64,000 nt of DNA, taken from Dendrobium chrysotoxum (lineage: Eukaryota; Streptophyta; Magnoliopsida; Asparagales; Orchidaceae). The stretch spans positions 14,714,764-14,778,763 of the forward strand of contig CM034310.1 of assembly GCA_019925795.1 (NCBI GenBank), written 5' to 3'. The position numbers and the translations under genes are program-made. The notes beneath the pieces were generated by a model. It was given only the letters and a program-made list of their open reading frames with translations. It was not told the DNA's origin and searched no databases. This document shows, piece after piece, positions 49,901 to 59,552 of the stretch (within the stretch, counting starts at the first letter, position 1; each line of letters begins with the position of its first letter).

Positions 49901-51595
49901 AATAAAATTACAATCTTCAAGTAAAATTCATTAAACCAAACAGACTACAATTGAAAGATAGCATAGATATTTGAATAACATTTGTCAAGATAATAATATG
50001 ATCTACGTAACATTGAATAAAACATACCCCTAAGTTTATTTTTACTTATCTTATGTTTGATAGATGGCAGCCTTCAACCATGCATCTAATATAATAATTC
50101 CTTCATTATGTGAATATGACAAATTAGCTTTAGCAATACTTAACCAAAAATAATCACAAGGACATATAAGTCTAACCCAAAAAGTTTGGATTAGGAAAAT
50201 AATGACTTCTTAACATCATCATTAATTAATCAATACATTAATGGAAGCATGAGATGTGATTAATATGTACAAACTAAGATTGTGAAAATCGGACCAGATG
50301 TTAAACCTAAGAAAGGAAAGGTTCAAGATTCAAAGGTTTGATCGCGATTGAATCAGATGATGCAATAAATATTAAAATTATTTAAATAAAAAAATGATAT
50401 AATAATAATATAATAACTATACAATGATATAAATTTGTGATTAAAAAATAAATTTAGTTCACATATAAATTTATAAATTTAATAAAAATTATTACTAATT
50501 TATGATATATATTTAGATAAAATTTACAACCCTAAATTATATACTAAATTCATATTTTAAACTTATATCTATAAATCATTCATATTAGATTATTTATAAT
50601 CAATAAATAAATAAAAATTAATTTTTAATAATGTATATTTAAAAAAATAAAAGATAGATAAATAATTAAATATAATTAACCAACAAAATATATATTATTC
50701 ACATCACTAAAAAAATCTATATAAAAATATACAATGCATGTATTTTGAAGTAGAAAACTACAACTAAGTTGTTTAGTCCCACATCACTTATGAGCTTTGT
50801 TTAGTTTTGTTTATATAGATTTTTTTATTTACAAGTATTAGGAACTTATATGGGTTGGTGGGACCATATGGGTATATTTTATTGATACTTGGATGGTAAA
50901 TGATCATTACAAAAATTTAATGCTCATTATAAAATAAAAATATACTATATTTAAATTAATTTACTAAATTTAATATTTAATTTAATATTTTATATTAAAT
51001 TAATTTATTTAATTATTAAATTAATTTATTCAACAGTTGGCCAATTCACACTGATTTGATGCTAGTTCGATTTTTAAGACGGACCGAATTGGCCATATGA
51101 CCAGTTAACAGTTGAACCAGTCAAAGTTCAACCAGTCCGATTCAATTTTCAAAATCATGGTACAAAAAAACCCAAAAAGATATCCAAAAATATACATGCC
51201 TAATACTAAGCAAGCAATGCGAAATGAAACAAAGTCGCCACTAAGCATGAGAAAGAATTGTTGAAGGAAAGCTGCTCAAGCAACTAAAATGTGATACTTA
51301 AGAAAAAACACTTCGGATAAAAAAACCCTACCTTTTACAAATTCATGCCCATAAATGGAAGGACAAAAAGACTGAACTATTTGGCGAAATGTATCTGGCC
51401 CATGTTCATCCAAGAATTTGACAATAAACTCCAAATCCCTTGGTGAAAACGTATGCAAATCACATAGCGTGTTACTCCTGGTTTCAGAATTAGTTGGCTG
51501 ATATTCTTCAGAAACAGCATGTGACTTCGAATTTCTAACTGAAACTGCCTCCAAATACAAATAATAAAGGCCCTGATTCTTCGTTTTGAACTTCC
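28793..51595 (-). CDS. MCM8: MCM8 helicase gene, nine internal exons (partial)
   Basis: MCM8 is an AAA+ DNA helicase of the MCM family which acts with MCM9 in homologous-recombination repair and in meiosis. In transcript order the exons are 51332-51595, 42926-43021, 42667-42819, 38338-38408, 38125-38243, 30156-30285, 29296-29347, 29057-29210 and 28793-28967. They sum to 1214 nt and join in phase to 404 codons without a stop, all with GT donors and AG acceptors. The product covers part of the N-terminal domain and the AAA+ core: Walker [10 protein letters not shown], Walker B DEFDKM, sensor 1 AAANPVGG, arginine finger LLSRFD. It runs to the lid region ([20 protein letters not shown]). MCM8 rather than MCM2-7 or MCM9 is chosen from the [17 protein letters not shown] and [17 protein letters not shown] segments. 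The first and last exons are not in the window. Confidence 0.93.
29057..29210 (-). CDS. MCM8: MCM8 exon h
   Basis: Encodes [20 protein letters not shown] and [15 protein letters not shown], the linker and start of the lid. The intron after it is 89 bp. Confidence 0.93.
29296..29347 (-). CDS. MCM8: MCM8 exon g (52 bp)
   Basis: Encodes [17 protein letters not shown]. It is preceded by a tgtcatgcag acceptor and followed by an 85-bp intron. Confidence 0.9.
30156..30285 (-). CDS. MCM8: MCM8 exon f (arginine finger)
   Basis: Encodes [20 protein letters not shown] and a segment ending [10 protein letters not shown], with the SRFD arginine finger. Donor GTAAGT. Confidence 0.95.
30286..31696. other. 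MCM8 intron, original sequence
   Basis: AT-rich intron sequence between exon f and the gypsy insertion. I see no coding or RNA gene. Confidence 0.6.
31702..32184 (+). repeat. 5' LTR of the intronic gypsy element
   Basis: TGATAGACTGGTCC... to ...CCTATCA, followed by the primer site. It aligns with 37476-37994. It includes an AG-rich run at 31824-31850 and lacks about 35 bp relative to the 3' copy. Confidence 0.88.
32188..32200 (+). promoter_or_regulatory. Primer-binding site (tRNA-Met type)
   Basis: TTGGTATCAGAGC lies three bases after the LTR end, the standard plant initiator tRNA-Met primer site. Confidence 0.9.
32880..34735 (+). pseudogene. gypsy gag remnant split by a solo LTR
   Basis: Capsid-type gag from about 32880: [37 protein letters not shown] and [13 protein letters not shown] (33208-). 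This is the retrotrans_gag pattern of plant gypsy elements, and stops interrupt it. A basic linker ends at 33488, and the zinc knuckle [14 protein letters not shown] (CX2CX4HX4C) is at 34630-34671. The 1.12 kb between them is a solo LTR with a 5-bp target duplication. Gag on the two sides was one frame before that insertion. Confidence 0.85.
33489..34608 (+). mobile_element. Solo LTR nested in gag, TSD GAAAA
   Basis: A diverged relative of the 58555-64000 LTR family: it starts TGATG and ends TTACATCA, with shared blocks such as gagctnaagtttagctcatta and aagcctgagggttt-type text. It is flanked by GAAAA at 33484-33488 and 34609-34613. No internal region is present, as expected for a solo LTR left by recombination between two LTRs. 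Confidence 0.9.
34762..35277 (+). pseudogene. gypsy retropepsin-like protease region
   Basis: A 171-codon open stretch with the retroviral-type aspartic protease fold. The flap-side text is [14 protein letters not shown] (about 34861-34902) and the later strand is [11 protein letters not shown] (35071-). The catalytic triplet reads ESG instead of D-[ST]-G, so the active-site aspartate is lost. It cleaves the element polyprotein in functional relatives. Confidence 0.8.
35400..36440 (+). pseudogene. gypsy RT and RNase H remnant
   Basis: Reverse transcriptase with the FFDDILVYS catalytic box at 35884-35910, then [15 protein letters not shown] and a connection segment [16 protein letters not shown]. 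RNase H starts near 36300 ([16 protein letters not shown] in a shifted frame) and breaks off at about 36420. Frameshifts occur at about 35500, 35770 and 36275. Confidence 0.82.
36435..37460 (+). pseudogene. gypsy integrase remnant with core deleted
   Basis: [15 protein letters not shown] text (36429-36460) marks the RNase H/integrase junction. The text then jumps to the last part of the integrase core ([19 protein letters not shown], 36696-) and the C-terminal region ([19 protein letters not shown]). The central catalytic portion is missing, and frameshifts follow. Confidence 0.75.
37476..37994 (+). repeat. 3' LTR of the intronic gypsy element
   Basis: Aligns with 31702-32184, starts TGATAG after the polypurine tract, and contains an (AG)n run at 37620-37645. 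Confidence 0.88.
38125..38243 (-). CDS. MCM8: MCM8 exon e (sensor 1)
   Basis: Encodes [18 protein letters not shown] and a segment ending [10 protein letters not shown], which includes the pre-sensor hairpin and sensor 1. Donor GTCAGT. The intron after it is 7839 bp and contains a complete gypsy insertion. Confidence 0.95.
38338..38408 (-). CDS. MCM8: MCM8 exon d (Walker B)
   Basis: Encodes [18 protein letters not shown] with the DEFDKM Walker B box. The intron after it is 94 bp. Confidence 0.94.
38409..39354. other. MCM8 intron sequence
   Basis: Contains a GA-rich run (38885-38945) but no recognisable element. The open frame at 39000-39371 has no domain I can identify. Confidence 0.5.
39355..40169 (-). 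mobile_element. RTE LINE reverse-transcriptase fragment, both ends lost
   Basis: Minus-strand RTE sequence covering the RT region: [58 protein letters not shown] and the FADD box. Frameshifts lie at about 39560-39700. It starts directly beside hairpin-rich copy 3 and lacks the (TTG)n tail. A 69-nt RTE stub is inserted at 40051-40119. Confidence 0.88.
40051..40119 (-). mobile_element. 69-nt RTE 3' stub with 21-bp target duplication
   Basis: Carries only the end of the RTE 3' region (tcccactacgtgg, gctacatgaatc) and caacatc. Perfect 21-bp direct repeats flank it at 40030-40050 and 40120-40140. The host sequence is itself an RTE copy. Confidence 0.9.
40336..40352 (+). other. Conserved stem-loop, copy 3
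   Basis: CTCTTAC-TGC-GTAAGAG, a perfect 7-bp stem in the same position as the stems of copies 1 and 2, with both arms changed. Confidence 0.7.
40610..41050 (+). repeat. Hairpin minisatellite, copy 3
   Basis: About eight units of gggtcttactg-[stem]-ATT-[stem]-gtagcctg. Stems include CTTTC/GAAAG (40753-40765, 40982-40994), CTACT/AGTAG (40800-40815) and TTTT/AAAA (40847-40858). Spacing is about 50-60 bp. Confidence 0.8.
41360..41393 (+). mobile_element. 34-nt RTE 3' stub with target duplication
   Basis: Contains only gaccccacat, aataaaggcttg and the (TTG)n tail. It is flanked by ttgctcagctcgt at 41347-41359 and 41394-41406. This is an extreme 5' truncation of an RTE insertion. Confidence 0.88.
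42252..42290. repeat. (TA)n(CA)n microsatellite
   Basis: About ten TA units followed by imperfect ac/cac units, next to the end of hairpin-rich copy 3. Confidence 0.95.
42667..42819 (-). CDS. MCM8: MCM8 exon c (Walker A)
   Basis: Encodes [20 protein letters not shown], the ATP-binding P-loop, then [16 protein letters not shown] and a segment ending MTSDYAFEA. The intron after it is 4258 bp and holds an RTE fragment and a hairpin-rich repeat. Confidence 0.95.
42926..43021 (-). CDS. MCM8: MCM8 exon b
   Basis: Encodes [18 protein letters not shown] and the [10 protein letters not shown] strand leading into Walker A. The splice phases match exons a and c. The intron after it is 106 bp. Confidence 0.94.
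43022..45362. other. MCM8 intron, no gene seen
   Basis: Contains pyrimidine-rich stretches at 43275-43480 and 44100-44360. No transposon or coding domain is recognised. Confidence 0.5.
45372..48371 (-). mobile_element. RTE-clade LINE, near full length
   Basis: A 3.0-kb minus-strand element with (CAA)n at its low-coordinate end and the family 5' leader at the other. Endonuclease pieces are at 48019-48294 ([13 protein letters not shown]) and 47671-47901. Reverse transcriptase is at 45653-46594, with the FADD box. It is flanked by ttaattaac at 45363-45371 and 48372-48380, a 9-bp duplication. The 5' start coincides with that of 23626-24601, which supports a true full-length end. Frameshifts and stops divide the ORF. 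Confidence 0.9.
45653..46594 (-). pseudogene. RTE reverse transcriptase, longest open part
   Basis: 313 codons of the RTE reverse transcriptase: [67 protein letters not shown] (catalytic FADD) and [17 protein letters not shown]. It continues to [16 protein letters not shown] and [15 protein letters not shown]. Upstream and downstream parts are in other frames. In functional relatives the enzyme copies the element RNA at the nicked target. Confidence 0.9.
48381..50276. other. MCM8 intron, no gene seen
   Basis: AT-rich intron sequence without recognisable element or exon. Confidence 0.5.
50277..51163. mobile_element. TIR-bounded MITE-like candidate
   Basis: The left end gattgtgaaaatcggac pairs as an inverted repeat with the right end, whose complement reads gattttgaaaattgaatcgg. 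The interior is very AT-rich. Imperfect 9-bp flanks (gtacaaact and gtacaaaaa) would fit a Mutator-type duplication. No transposase is present. Confidence 0.4.
51332..51595 (-). CDS. MCM8: MCM8 exon a (N-terminal domain end)
   Basis: Starts after an AG acceptor in phase 2. It encodes [18 protein letters not shown] and a segment ending [13 protein letters not shown], just before the AAA+ core. The donor is GTAGGG. The intron that follows is 8310 bp and contains a near full-length RTE. Confidence 0.92.
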
Positions 51596-52389
51596 CTATA
51601 AAATCAATCAAATGAATAAAATTTGTCTTCTTTCCATTAAAACCTTACCAATAGCAGTAAATTGTTTCTGAAGAACGTACAAGAAGGTATGCTATTTTCT
51701 GTAAACAACAAAGTACATAAAAGCATCAACGTAAGATGGGATCGCATTTTTTATATAGAATTTCGATAAATGAAATATAACAATTACCTAATTGAAAACA
51801 AATTGGAGGAATGATAAAAGCTGTCTTCTTATAAACTCATTCGCATATCTCCATCATTTTGTATTAGTAGGTTCAGGCGGGACAATATGTTAAAACCAAA
51901 TAGAATAGACTGGTTCAGTCGAACCAATCCAGTTAAATCAAGCAAGCGAGTGGAGCAGGCTGAGCAAAGCAGCAAAGCAAATGAGCAAGGCGTGAGGAGC
52001 TGAGATAGCAAAGCCGCGTGTGGGTGAGTGGGGTGAGCAGACGCGATTCATCACGCATAGAAGTAGACTTCAAGGCTTCGATAGGAGATAAAAGGGTTGG
52101 ACGAAATTTGGTACAGGAATCAAAGATAAAGAAGTTGAGAGTGTTTTTGTTATTTCGATCGCGAGAGTCAAAGAGATGATTCGCTACTATTTGATAGTAG
52201 GCGAAAGAGAAGGCTGGAGGAGGTGTGGTTGCATGCGGTCGCTATTCAACGAAGCGTCCATGCTCGATCGAGGAAGAAGATGAAGGTGAAGGAGAAGTTT
52301 GTAGAGTTTGTGCTTGATCAAGATGAAGAAGGAGAAGGGAAGTTCATTCATCAATTTTGTACTTTTGTGCAACCTGTTCAGTGACTGTC
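51596..52389. other. Upstream of exon a, no earlier MCM8 exon seen
   Basis: 51596-51800 reads as intron. 52010-52370 is GA-rich, with repeated gaag/gag text. I found no segment matching the expected preceding MCM8 exon. Confidence 0.45.
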
Positions 52390-52392
52390 ATC

Positions 52393-53024
52393 CTCATACA
52401 TGTCAATTGCGCAAAATAGTGTGGGCCATGGAGCACAGCGTGGCGTGGATACGGCGCTATTTGCTTGCCGCGACGCAACGCATCAAAATAGCGCACGCTA
52501 CTTGCATCATGCATGAGCCATGGTGCATGGCGCATTGCGCAAATGGCACGCGTTATTTTGTTAACATGGTATAAATTTCAAATTATAAATTATAATTAAA
52601 TTTCTTAAGGTTTATATATTAATATCACACTTAATTATTAATTAATTAAACATCAAATTAATAAAATATCAAGAAAATTTGAAGGATTTAACTTTTTTGT
52701 ATGATTTAAAGCTGTCATTTTTGCAATTTAGCAAGATTTAGGATAAATTCTGCTTAAATCCTACTTAAATCTATTGATATAAGTTTCTACAGGATTTAAA
52801 GTTGTCATTTTTTGTTGTTTGACAAAATATTTATACGTAAATTTTGCTCTAATCAACTTATTGTTTGTTATTTAATGGTATTTAATATTAATAAATATAT
52901 ATTTTCTTATTATTTTATATTGTGCGTCATGTTTAAAATGATGCACACCGTGTCGTGCGCTATGAGCCATAACTCCACGGGGAACTTTGTGTCGTGGTGC
53001 GTCATTCGTCGTTGACAAGTATGG
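52393..53024. mobile_element. TIR element candidate with GC-rich subterminal blocks
   Basis: The ends form an imperfect inverted repeat (catacatgtcaa / catacttgtcaa on the complement). Subterminal blocks dense in gcgca, catgg and tgcgtc motifs (52400-52560 and 52915-53015) surround an AT-rich centre. No clear target duplication or coding sequence is visible. Confidence 0.4.
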
Positions 53025-54380
53025 TTATTGTAAGAAGAGGTAGACGACTTGATCGAAGGCAAAGGAGAGAGATTTTTTGAAGGTTTCTTACTCAACGAAG
53101 ACGGAAGGAGTTCCATCGTCAGGATATTGTATCGACTTATGAAGGTAAATAAAATTTGATAGTTTAGAAGAATTATGAGTCAAAAATTAATTGATATAAA
53201 TGGTGCGTTGTTGTTCGACAAGGGAGAAGAAAGAATAGCTAGCGATCTGCATGATCTCAACTCAACGAGGAAGGAAATTAGAAGTAAATAATGCAAACTA
53301 TTTAAACCTCATTCTGATCATTTTTATAGAATATGATAGAAAATGCAATTAAAAATGTGGCTTAATAAATTGGAGACATTCAACAATGTCTTTGAAAATG
53401 TCCAATGTGTATGACGTTACATTGATGATGTTTGACGTCATCAAGAATAATTCTAATAGTATTTAATGCAATTAATGTTGCTTGGACAGTGAAAGAGTTG
53501 AGCAATTTAGCCAAGGCAAAATATTAGAAATAAGTAAATATTTTTGGGGAAAATTTAGATAAATGTTAAATTGTTAATAGAAGACTAATTTCCAATATTA
53601 ATGAAACATAAGATTTTTTAGGGCTGCATAGATTGAAGTAATTATGTCATGGACCGTTAGGATTTGCACTAAGGAAGGCCATTCAAAAACTAAGGGAATT
53701 TGGAAGTAGAAATTCGATATTCAAAAGAAAACAAAGTGGGTAATTACATTTTATTTTATAGCATGTATAGTTTAATTATTGGTTCATTATATTGACTAAC
53801 ACTATAACTTGCATGTATAGTTAATTAAATTTTAAAGTGACTGTTTTATATAAAAATGAGAAAAATCAAATGACCTGTGTTATAATATAATACATATAAA
53901 TGTGATAACTGCATATTTAGATTGATACGTATATATAAATAAAAATGAAATGAAAAAAATGAATTATGACATGAAATGGTAAGTACTGAAATGAAGAAAG
54001 TGCTCAAGGATTTTAATCCTATACTAATAATATGGGATGAGTTTTTGTTTTAAAACTTTGCAAATTCCAGCAATTTGGTTAACAACCAATTGCGAATCTT
54101 TAAAGATCTTGATTTTTTAATATTCATTAAAATTGTTAATTCTAAATCAGTTATCAACGCCTCCTACTCAACTTCATGTTTGTACAAGGCACCGATAAAT
54201 GGTAATAATAATAATATAACATGCCTTTTGGGGGGGTTCTTTATAACCAGTTCAAGATATGAATGCAGCCTTTTTAATCCATATACAATGCTATGAACGC
54301 TTAGATATAAAATAAGTTGTGTGATAAATTTTCAAAATATAAATTCTAATTAAAGTGTGACCTTTTTTTGGCATGTGATC
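53025..54380. other. No gene seen
   Basis: AT-rich sequence with no recognised element. Confidence 0.5.
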
Positions 54381-55345
54381 AGCGTTGAAGGTATTTTTAT
54401 GGATCAGAATAAAGTTAAGGCTTTTGGAGGATGGCCAAGATCAACTTCAAATTCAAAAGTGCAAATTTTTTTGGGTTTTGCAGGGTATTACAGGTGATTT
54501 GTGGAGGAATTTTTTCAGATTGCTATACCATTGTTAAGGTTAATATAAAATATAGTGAAATTTGAATGAAATAATCAGTGTGAATAAGCTTTCAAAAGTT
54601 GAAGACTCATTTAATAGCTGGTCTTTCATCAAGTACAGAAAGATTTCAGATGCTCAATGATACCTTGTTGAAGAAATTAGAATGTGCATTTATACAAAAT
54701 GGCAAAGTAGTGGCATATGATTCAAGACAATTTAAGAAACATGAAAGAAATTATCCCACATGATTTAGAATTGACAGTAGGAATTTTTATACTCAAAATA
54801 TGGAAACACTATTTATATAGTTACGTGTGAATTCTTTATAAATTATAAAAGCCACAAATATATATTTAATTAGAAGGAACTCAATTTAGGAACTCTTTAC
54901 AAATTATAGAAGTTTCATGTGGATGGTTAAAACTTATTAAATATTATGATTTGAATAAACAATATATTCCTAAAATGACAAATGTGGTTGTAGATGTATT
55001 AAGTACAAAGACTTCTAGCGCTGCAAATTGGATACTCACTCAATAGGAGTAGATAATTAAGCATATGAAAAGATTAGAACATTCAATGATAAATTCTAAA
55101 GATTGATTTCATGTTAATGAATCAACTAAAAATTTAGTCGACATTAAAAGACAAGTCTGTAATTCATTATCATATGATATTGGTTTTCAGAAAATCATAA
55201 ATATGATAAAGTCCGGATAACTGGAAAATTTTGTATTAAATGAAGACAAATTGTTGAAATACAAAAGTATAATTTATGTTCCAAATGTTGATAACTTAAG
55301 AGAAAAATACTTCATGAAGCACATCTCTCTGGTTATACATGTTAA
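54380..55345 (+). pseudogene. Ty3/gypsy RT end, RNase H and integrase start, decayed
   Basis: Plus-strand gypsy remnant. It includes FLGFAGYYR (about 54460), AFKKLKTHL, a degraded RNase H (VVAYDSRQFKKHERNYP, 54710-54755) and the integrase N-terminal side (KYKSIIYVPNVDNLREKYF, 55254-55310). EAHLSGYT follows in a shifted frame and the match ends at about 55345. Many stops are present. It is similar in text to the gypsy element at 6226-9300 but shorter and more decayed. Confidence 0.75.
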
Positions 55346-55357
55346 CGTATTTTTTTG

Positions 55358-56448
55358 TATCGACCCAGCCCCGAACAAGCCGATTCGAGCCCAACTGGGC
55401 ATGAATCGCGCTCGATCAACTCGATCGAATATCGTCGAACATAAATTAACCCAAATCGGACCTTAATTAAATCAAATTAAAGTCAAATTGGTCTGAATCG
55501 AACCCAATTGAGCCTCGTCGATCCAAATTTGACGCAATTCGGCACCAATTTGAGTCCAATTTTGCAAAATTGGCTTGATCAGACCCAATCGGACCCAAAT
55601 CGATTCGAACCGAGTCTGATTTGGGCTCAATTTTAGCCCAATTAACCCAATTCAGGTTCAATTTAATCCCAAACAGGTTAAATTGAACTTTTTGGCCTTT
55701 TCTAATCATTCCCTAAAATCTGGAAAACGAATTGGAAGGCTCAGATTAAATCAACGACTGCCAAAGGTCGCATCCCGCCTAATTTCTGCGGCTGTAGCAG
55801 GGATAGAGCATAGAAGATCATATCTTCATGCCGCAGAGCTTCGTTTCACATATAGAGAGAGCAAGAGGCAAAAAAGCAAGGGCAATTCGATCTTGTCTGC
55901 TATGTGCGTCGGAACGGAGCAGAATAAGAGAGTCGGAGAGAGAAGAATTGGGAGTATTGAAGTGTGCTTCTTGCTTGCGGCCTAAGCAGAGTGGGGAGGA
56001 GACAGAGGCCCTCTGTGTGTGACGTCTGTTTGTCCAGCCAAGAGGAGTCCACGCACGCTCGCGCGTGTTCGACCTAGCGAGAGGTGGAGCTGACCCCATT
56101 CGTCCCGTATGTGCGATTCCTCCAGAGGCTGGTGGGTTTCGCTTCCTGAGTGCCTTTCCTCCCCTCGTGTGCCTCCAACCTAGCTGACCAAGAGGGAGCT
56201 TCCACATGTTTCACTCTCCACCTTCCTCTTTTTTGTCGTAAATCCTCCCAATCTAAGAACAAAAAGGGGTTTGTTGTTGTTCTTCCTTCAAAAGATTGGT
56301 GAAGACATTGTGTACGAAAGCAAAATCAGCAGCTTGGAACACTTTGGACAGTAAATCCGCCTTCCAGGGATTCTTGGACAGCAGCTCGTCACCTCATTCA
56401 TTCTCTTTCTCTCCTTTACAAGGCGAGTGGATTGAGGGTTACGCCGTG
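55358..56448 (+). repeat. LTR-like segment interrupting the gypsy remnant
   Basis: Starts tgtatcgaccc and ends gttacgccgtgaca, giving TG...CA ends. The first 320 bp are degenerate cccaatt/gaccca repeats, followed by a GA-rich segment. The 5-bp flanks do not match, so LTR status is tentative. Confidence 0.35.
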
Positions 56449-57059
56449 ACAACCCGGCGAGATAAAATTCCTCAAAAACTTAGGAAATCCCTGGGTCTTT
56501 TAGCCCTTGGTTGTATGGTTGGCATTCCCCAAGCCTTAGGACCCTAGAAACCATGCAATTTATTTTCTAAAATCCCATGAAAACCCAAATGTCCGTTGTC
56601 CCCTTAGTAAAATTGTGGAAATCCGGTGATTTCCCACAATTTGCTCGCATGTGAGGGTCAAAAGAGGAAGGTGGAGGTCATTCATCTTGTGTCCACCATC
56701 TTCGCCTACGATCAAACCTTAGGCTAGACAGTGTCATTCAACCATAACTTGAATGACAATGTGTTAGGATCTCTCACATCTTGTAGCATGCACCTCACTT
56801 CTAACAAACAAAATTAACTTAGAAATTTGGAAACATGGCACCGTTGGCATTTGTATTTTCTCTTGAATTTGTTGAATGTCTAGAAATGAATTCAATTGCT
56901 TGTAAAAGCTCACAAAAAAAAAATGGGGTCTTTCATGAACCCTCAAGTTCATGTTCCAAATCCCATAATGAATAGAATCATTTGAATTCATCTTTGATAC
57001 TTCCTCAAATTTAAAATGAAAGGACGAATGATGAGTAAATCTAATCTAAATGATTGCAC

Positions 57060-58550
57060 ACTTAATCAAATTAGTTTGCATAATTTAGATTACAGTCCTC
57101 AATCTCTAGAAGTTTTGAAGATAACTAAATAGACTCATTTAATTCTAAAATAGACTTGAGGTGTAGTATGGGTCTTTGCTCTCAAAGGCCCATGAACTCA
57201 TATTTAGAATTATTTAATCCTATTTATGTAATCTCCAAATTAGAGGATTGAAGTGAAATGGCCAAAATCCCTAAATTTGGAAAATCACCTACGCATGCAT
57301 ACTCTTTTATGTTCTTTAAATCATATCAAATTTGATTTTAAAACATCTTAAAAGTTGTACGAATGAACCTCTCCTATCCAAATCTTCTAATCATGCCAAA
57401 ATTGATTTACAAACCTCTCCAACGACTTAGGAGTGAATCTTCCATCTTCAAATGAATCCAAAACATTCAAAGAAGATTAGAAGCTCTCTTTCAAATGCAT
57501 CTCTCTCTCTCTCTCATGTATAATATTTGAAGCCTCCACAAGGCTCTCATTTATAATATTTGAAGCCATCCCAAGGCTCCAAATGTTCTATACATGAATC
57601 GTTGGAGCTTGAAACCAAATTCTAAGTCATCCATCTTATTTGTTGAAATGTAAACTCAACAAATAAGCATGCACATCCCTTTCATGCATGATATTTGAAA
57701 CCTTCTCAAGACTCAAAATGATGCATTGCATGACTCTTAGCCTCCCTGCAAGGCTCCAAATGTTACAACACATGAATATTAGTATCATCTAGGAGCTATC
57801 ATCAATCTTCCTTGTGTATGATGTTGTGGATTTCCCCAAAATCATCAATGCATCATATCACAAGCTCCCAAACTTAGAGCCAAATTTTAAATTTCTTCAT
57901 TTCATTTGTTTGGAGCACAAAACCAATAAATAATCTCCTTGCTTATTGCTCTCAAAACTCACATAGAGGTTCCCAAATGACCTCTAAAGAGCTCAAAAGT
58001 GCACTAGCAAGGGTCAAATCTTAGGTTCATTTGATTTGTTTGTTGAAACACAAAATTAGCAAACAATCATCCATCTCTCTATCATGCATGATGATTTGAA
58101 ATATCCTCCAAGATTTCAAGGACATCCTTACATGAAGCTTTTGAACTTGGAACAAAATTCTAAGTTCTTTTGCCTTATTCGTTGGGACACGACTAATGGA
58201 TACTCTCCTAGACATAGGATCCAAATCAAGTCTTCCTTCCCCATTCAATTAACCTAAATTAAGTGAATGATCACTTCTCTTTGAACACCAAATGTTCAAG
58301 GGATTTCCTCCACTTGTAACCTCTAAGTTCCATATCCCTTCCCTTTCCTACAATTCAAAGGTTGTATGAAATCCTCACATTCTCCTAACCCAGACTAGAC
58401 AAGTGTTCATCTTCTCTTTTGAACATCTAAAAGTTCGAAGAGATCTTTTCTAATTTGCAACTCCTAAGTTGCACTTCCTCTTTTCCATCCCTCCAACCCA
58501 AGTTGGAGGAACCTCCCCTCTTTGAGCACCTAAAGGTTCAAAGAAATCCA
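57060..58550. repeat. Degenerate tandem repeats
   Basis: Recurring blocks near 57600, 57870, 58010 and 58130 share the pattern (ggagc)...caaattctaag...tttgttgaaa...aacaaat...catgcatga. A second motif, (aagcc)...caaggctccaaatg, recurs at 57525-57760. There is no coding signal. Confidence 0.6.
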
Positions 58551-58554
58551 TGAT

Positions 58555-59549
58555 TGATGTAGGCAAGGGGGGGTCTCCACATCACACTTATTAGGGGTTC
58601 TTTGGGCTGCTGCTGCTGTCGGTTTGGTCTTGGGTTGTTCTCGGTTTTGAGCTTGTTTTGGAGTGATGGTTTGGATGAGCTAAAGTTTAGCTCATTAATT
58701 CAAAAAGGCAAAAAGTTGTGAAGCTCATTAAAGGAAAAAGGTGGAGTGGCTTGTGTCTCTTTCCCTTCCCCTATGTCTTCTCAGTTTCTCCTTTACCCTC
58801 TCGGTTTTGGTGGTTGTTTGCTCTCCCCATGCTTTGCTGGTTGGTTACCCCTTGTTGCCTCTTCGGGTCCTTCTGTTGGTGGGTTTTCCCGTGACTTGCT
58901 GGATGGTTTCATTAGCTGGCTGTCTTTTTTTTGGGCTGCCTCTTTGGATTCTTGGCTGGGAGGTTTTCCCATGGCTGTTTGGGGGAGGTTTGTCGTGGCT
59001 TTTGTGGTGATGTCTCTTGGGTTCCTGTACCAAATAATGGGGCTGCTGTTGGAGACTTTTGGCATTCGTTTTCCCCTCTTTTCATTGGAATTTGAAGAGT
59101 TTTGGGGCTGTTTGGATTCCTTTCTTTTGCCTATAAAAATAAGGTGTTTTGTAATAGAAAAAGAGAGTTGAAAAATGTAATTTTTGGAAAGGAAAAACCT
59201 GAGGGTTTGTTTGGAAAAGCTTGAGAGCTTGTTCCATTCTTCTTCTTCTTCTCTCTTTCTAGGAAAGCTTACGAGCTTCTCCTCTTTCTTCTCGGACTTC
59301 TTATCCCTTCTTCTCTACGCAAGTGTCCACTCCACCTGTATCCTTCTTCTCTATGGATGGAATGCAACTTTAGGTGTTTAATTTCTAGTATTGTGTCAAA
59401 GTTTGTAAGTGTCGTGTCTTTTATTATATAGGTGAAGTTTTGTTTAATTTCTAGTATTTTCTTATCTTTTTATGTGTTCAAAAATATGTAAGAGTTGAAA
59501 TATTTGTAAGCAAAAATTTGGGCCCTTCTCCAAATTTTTGCTTGCATCA
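58555..59549 (+). repeat. LTR A of the tandem array
   Basis: 995 bp. A polypyrimidine-rich centre, a TATA-like tataaaaataagg at 59130, then the TTTTTGCTTGCATCA end. It differs from LTR B by a few substitutions and short indels. Confidence 0.92.
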
Positions 59550-59552
59550 AAT

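Noticed and set aside
53433..53440. TGACGTCA palindrome, a bZIP/CRE-type site
   Set aside because: A single 8-mer with no gene or promoter nearby is compatible with chance.
55467..55709. 80-codon minus-strand frame rich in Asn, Asp and Ser
   Set aside because: Produced by cccaatt/gaccca degenerate repeats, with no recognisable domain.
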